DNA from: JBKEDS01 sp047975545
GTDB taxonomy: Bacteria > Bacteroidota > Bacteroidia > Flavobacteriales > Flavobacteriaceae
NCBI GenBank assembly: GCA_047975545.1
Contig: JBKEDS010000041.1
Coordinates: 1-13,875, forward strand
Length of the DNA: 13,875 nucleotides
Direction: 5' to 3'
In this document: piece by piece, positions 13,662 to 13,875 of the stretch
How the letters are laid out: each line of letters begins with the position of its first letter
Numbering within the stretch: the first letter of the stretch is position 1
Notes under the pieces: model-generated
Told to the model about the DNA's origin: nothing
Databases searched by the model: none
Seen by the model: the letters and a program-made list of their open reading frames with translations, nothing else
Made by a program: the position numbers and the translations under genes

Positions 13662-13875
13662 ATGGGCAAGTATTATAGATTGAATAAAATAAAGGAGCTT
13701 GCCGATAACGACGAAGGTTTTATCAAGGAGCTGGTCGTGGTGTTTTTAAACGAAATCCCCGAGGATATTAAAATAATAGAAAAAGCCGTTTCAAAAAACG
13801 ATTACGGCACAACCTACCAAGTGGCCCATAAAATAAAACCAACCATAGACCTTTTTGAAATTAACGCGCTCGATG
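13662..13875 (+). CDS. HPt (histidine phosphotransfer) domain protein, N-terminal part
   Basis: The first 71 codons are present; the gene runs off the window. The sequence reads as an amphipathic helical bundle, with VVVFLNEIPEDIKIIEKAV (25-43) and then YQVAHKIKPTIDLFEI (52-67). His56 in AHKIKP is the expected phospho-accepting residue of an HPt domain, and the start of the protein fits stand-alone flavobacterial HPt proteins as I know them. It would relay phosphate between a hybrid histidine kinase and a response regulator. The start is ATG 13662. A one-mismatch -7 box (TAAATTTC at 13645-13652) lies too close to the start to be persuasive. Whether a response regulator gene follows is not visible. 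Confidence 0.8.
   Translation, partial: MGKYYRLNKIKELADNDEGFIKELVVVFLNEIPEDIKIIEKAVSKNDYGTTYQVAHKIKPTIDLFEINALD

Overview
The window looks like chromosomal DNA of a flavobacterium (Bacteroidetes, probably family Flavobacteriaceae, possibly marine). The evidence is the AT-rich coding style, Bacteroidetes-type promoter boxes (TTG-N19-TAnnTTTG and solitary TAnnTTTG boxes), almost no Shine-Dalgarno sites, a lipoprotein peptidyl-prolyl isomerase, and protein families typical of that group. No rRNA, tRNA, CRISPR array or replication origin is visible.

Layout. (1) 1-289: the 3' end of an ISAs1-type insertion sequence, with the transposase C-terminus and a 38-bp end sequence. (2) 358-5794, minus strand: a five-gene operon, transcribed in the order SpoIIM/DUF95 membrane protein, DUF4129-like protein, DUF4350-like protein, MoxR AAA+ ATPase, DUF58 protein. 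The first four genes touch or overlap. MoxR and DUF58 are separated by 157 bp filled with short repeats. An RDD membrane protein (5819-6538) diverges from the operon, with its promoter lying over the spoIIM start codon. This is a conserved but functionally uncharacterised membrane-associated MoxR system and is the best candidate here for an undescribed system. (3) 6590-9401: housekeeping genes, namely a TRIC/UPF0126 channel, a lipoprotein cyclophilin (minus), a NudL-like CoA pyrophosphatase and a PlsC-type acyltransferase with variant catalytic motifs. (4) 9484-10485: a secreted GH43 arabinofuranosidase closely resembling exo-1,5-alpha-L-arabinofuranosidases, standing alone without SusC/SusD neighbours. 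Two inverted repeats lie upstream of it. (5) 10581-13443: topoisomerase III with a duplicated C-terminal zinc ribbon, overlapping an RluE-type 23S rRNA pseudouridine synthase. (6) 13458-13618: a 161-bp MITE-like element whose left end is identical over 38 bp, in inverse orientation, to the IS end at 252-289. (7) 13662-13875: the start of a histidine phosphotransfer (HPt) domain protein, cut by the window edge.

Functional picture. In the MoxR locus, a soluble AAA+ ATPase would act with a DUF58 pseudo-VWA adaptor and four membrane proteins (DUF4350, DUF4129, SpoIIM, RDD), presumably on envelope protein assembly or membrane-protein maturation. That role is inferred from family associations and not shown by the sequence. 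The rest is ordinary chromosomal content: envelope lipids, protein folding, nucleotide clean-up, DNA topology and rRNA modification. One scavenging CAZyme and traces of one IS/MITE family complete the window.
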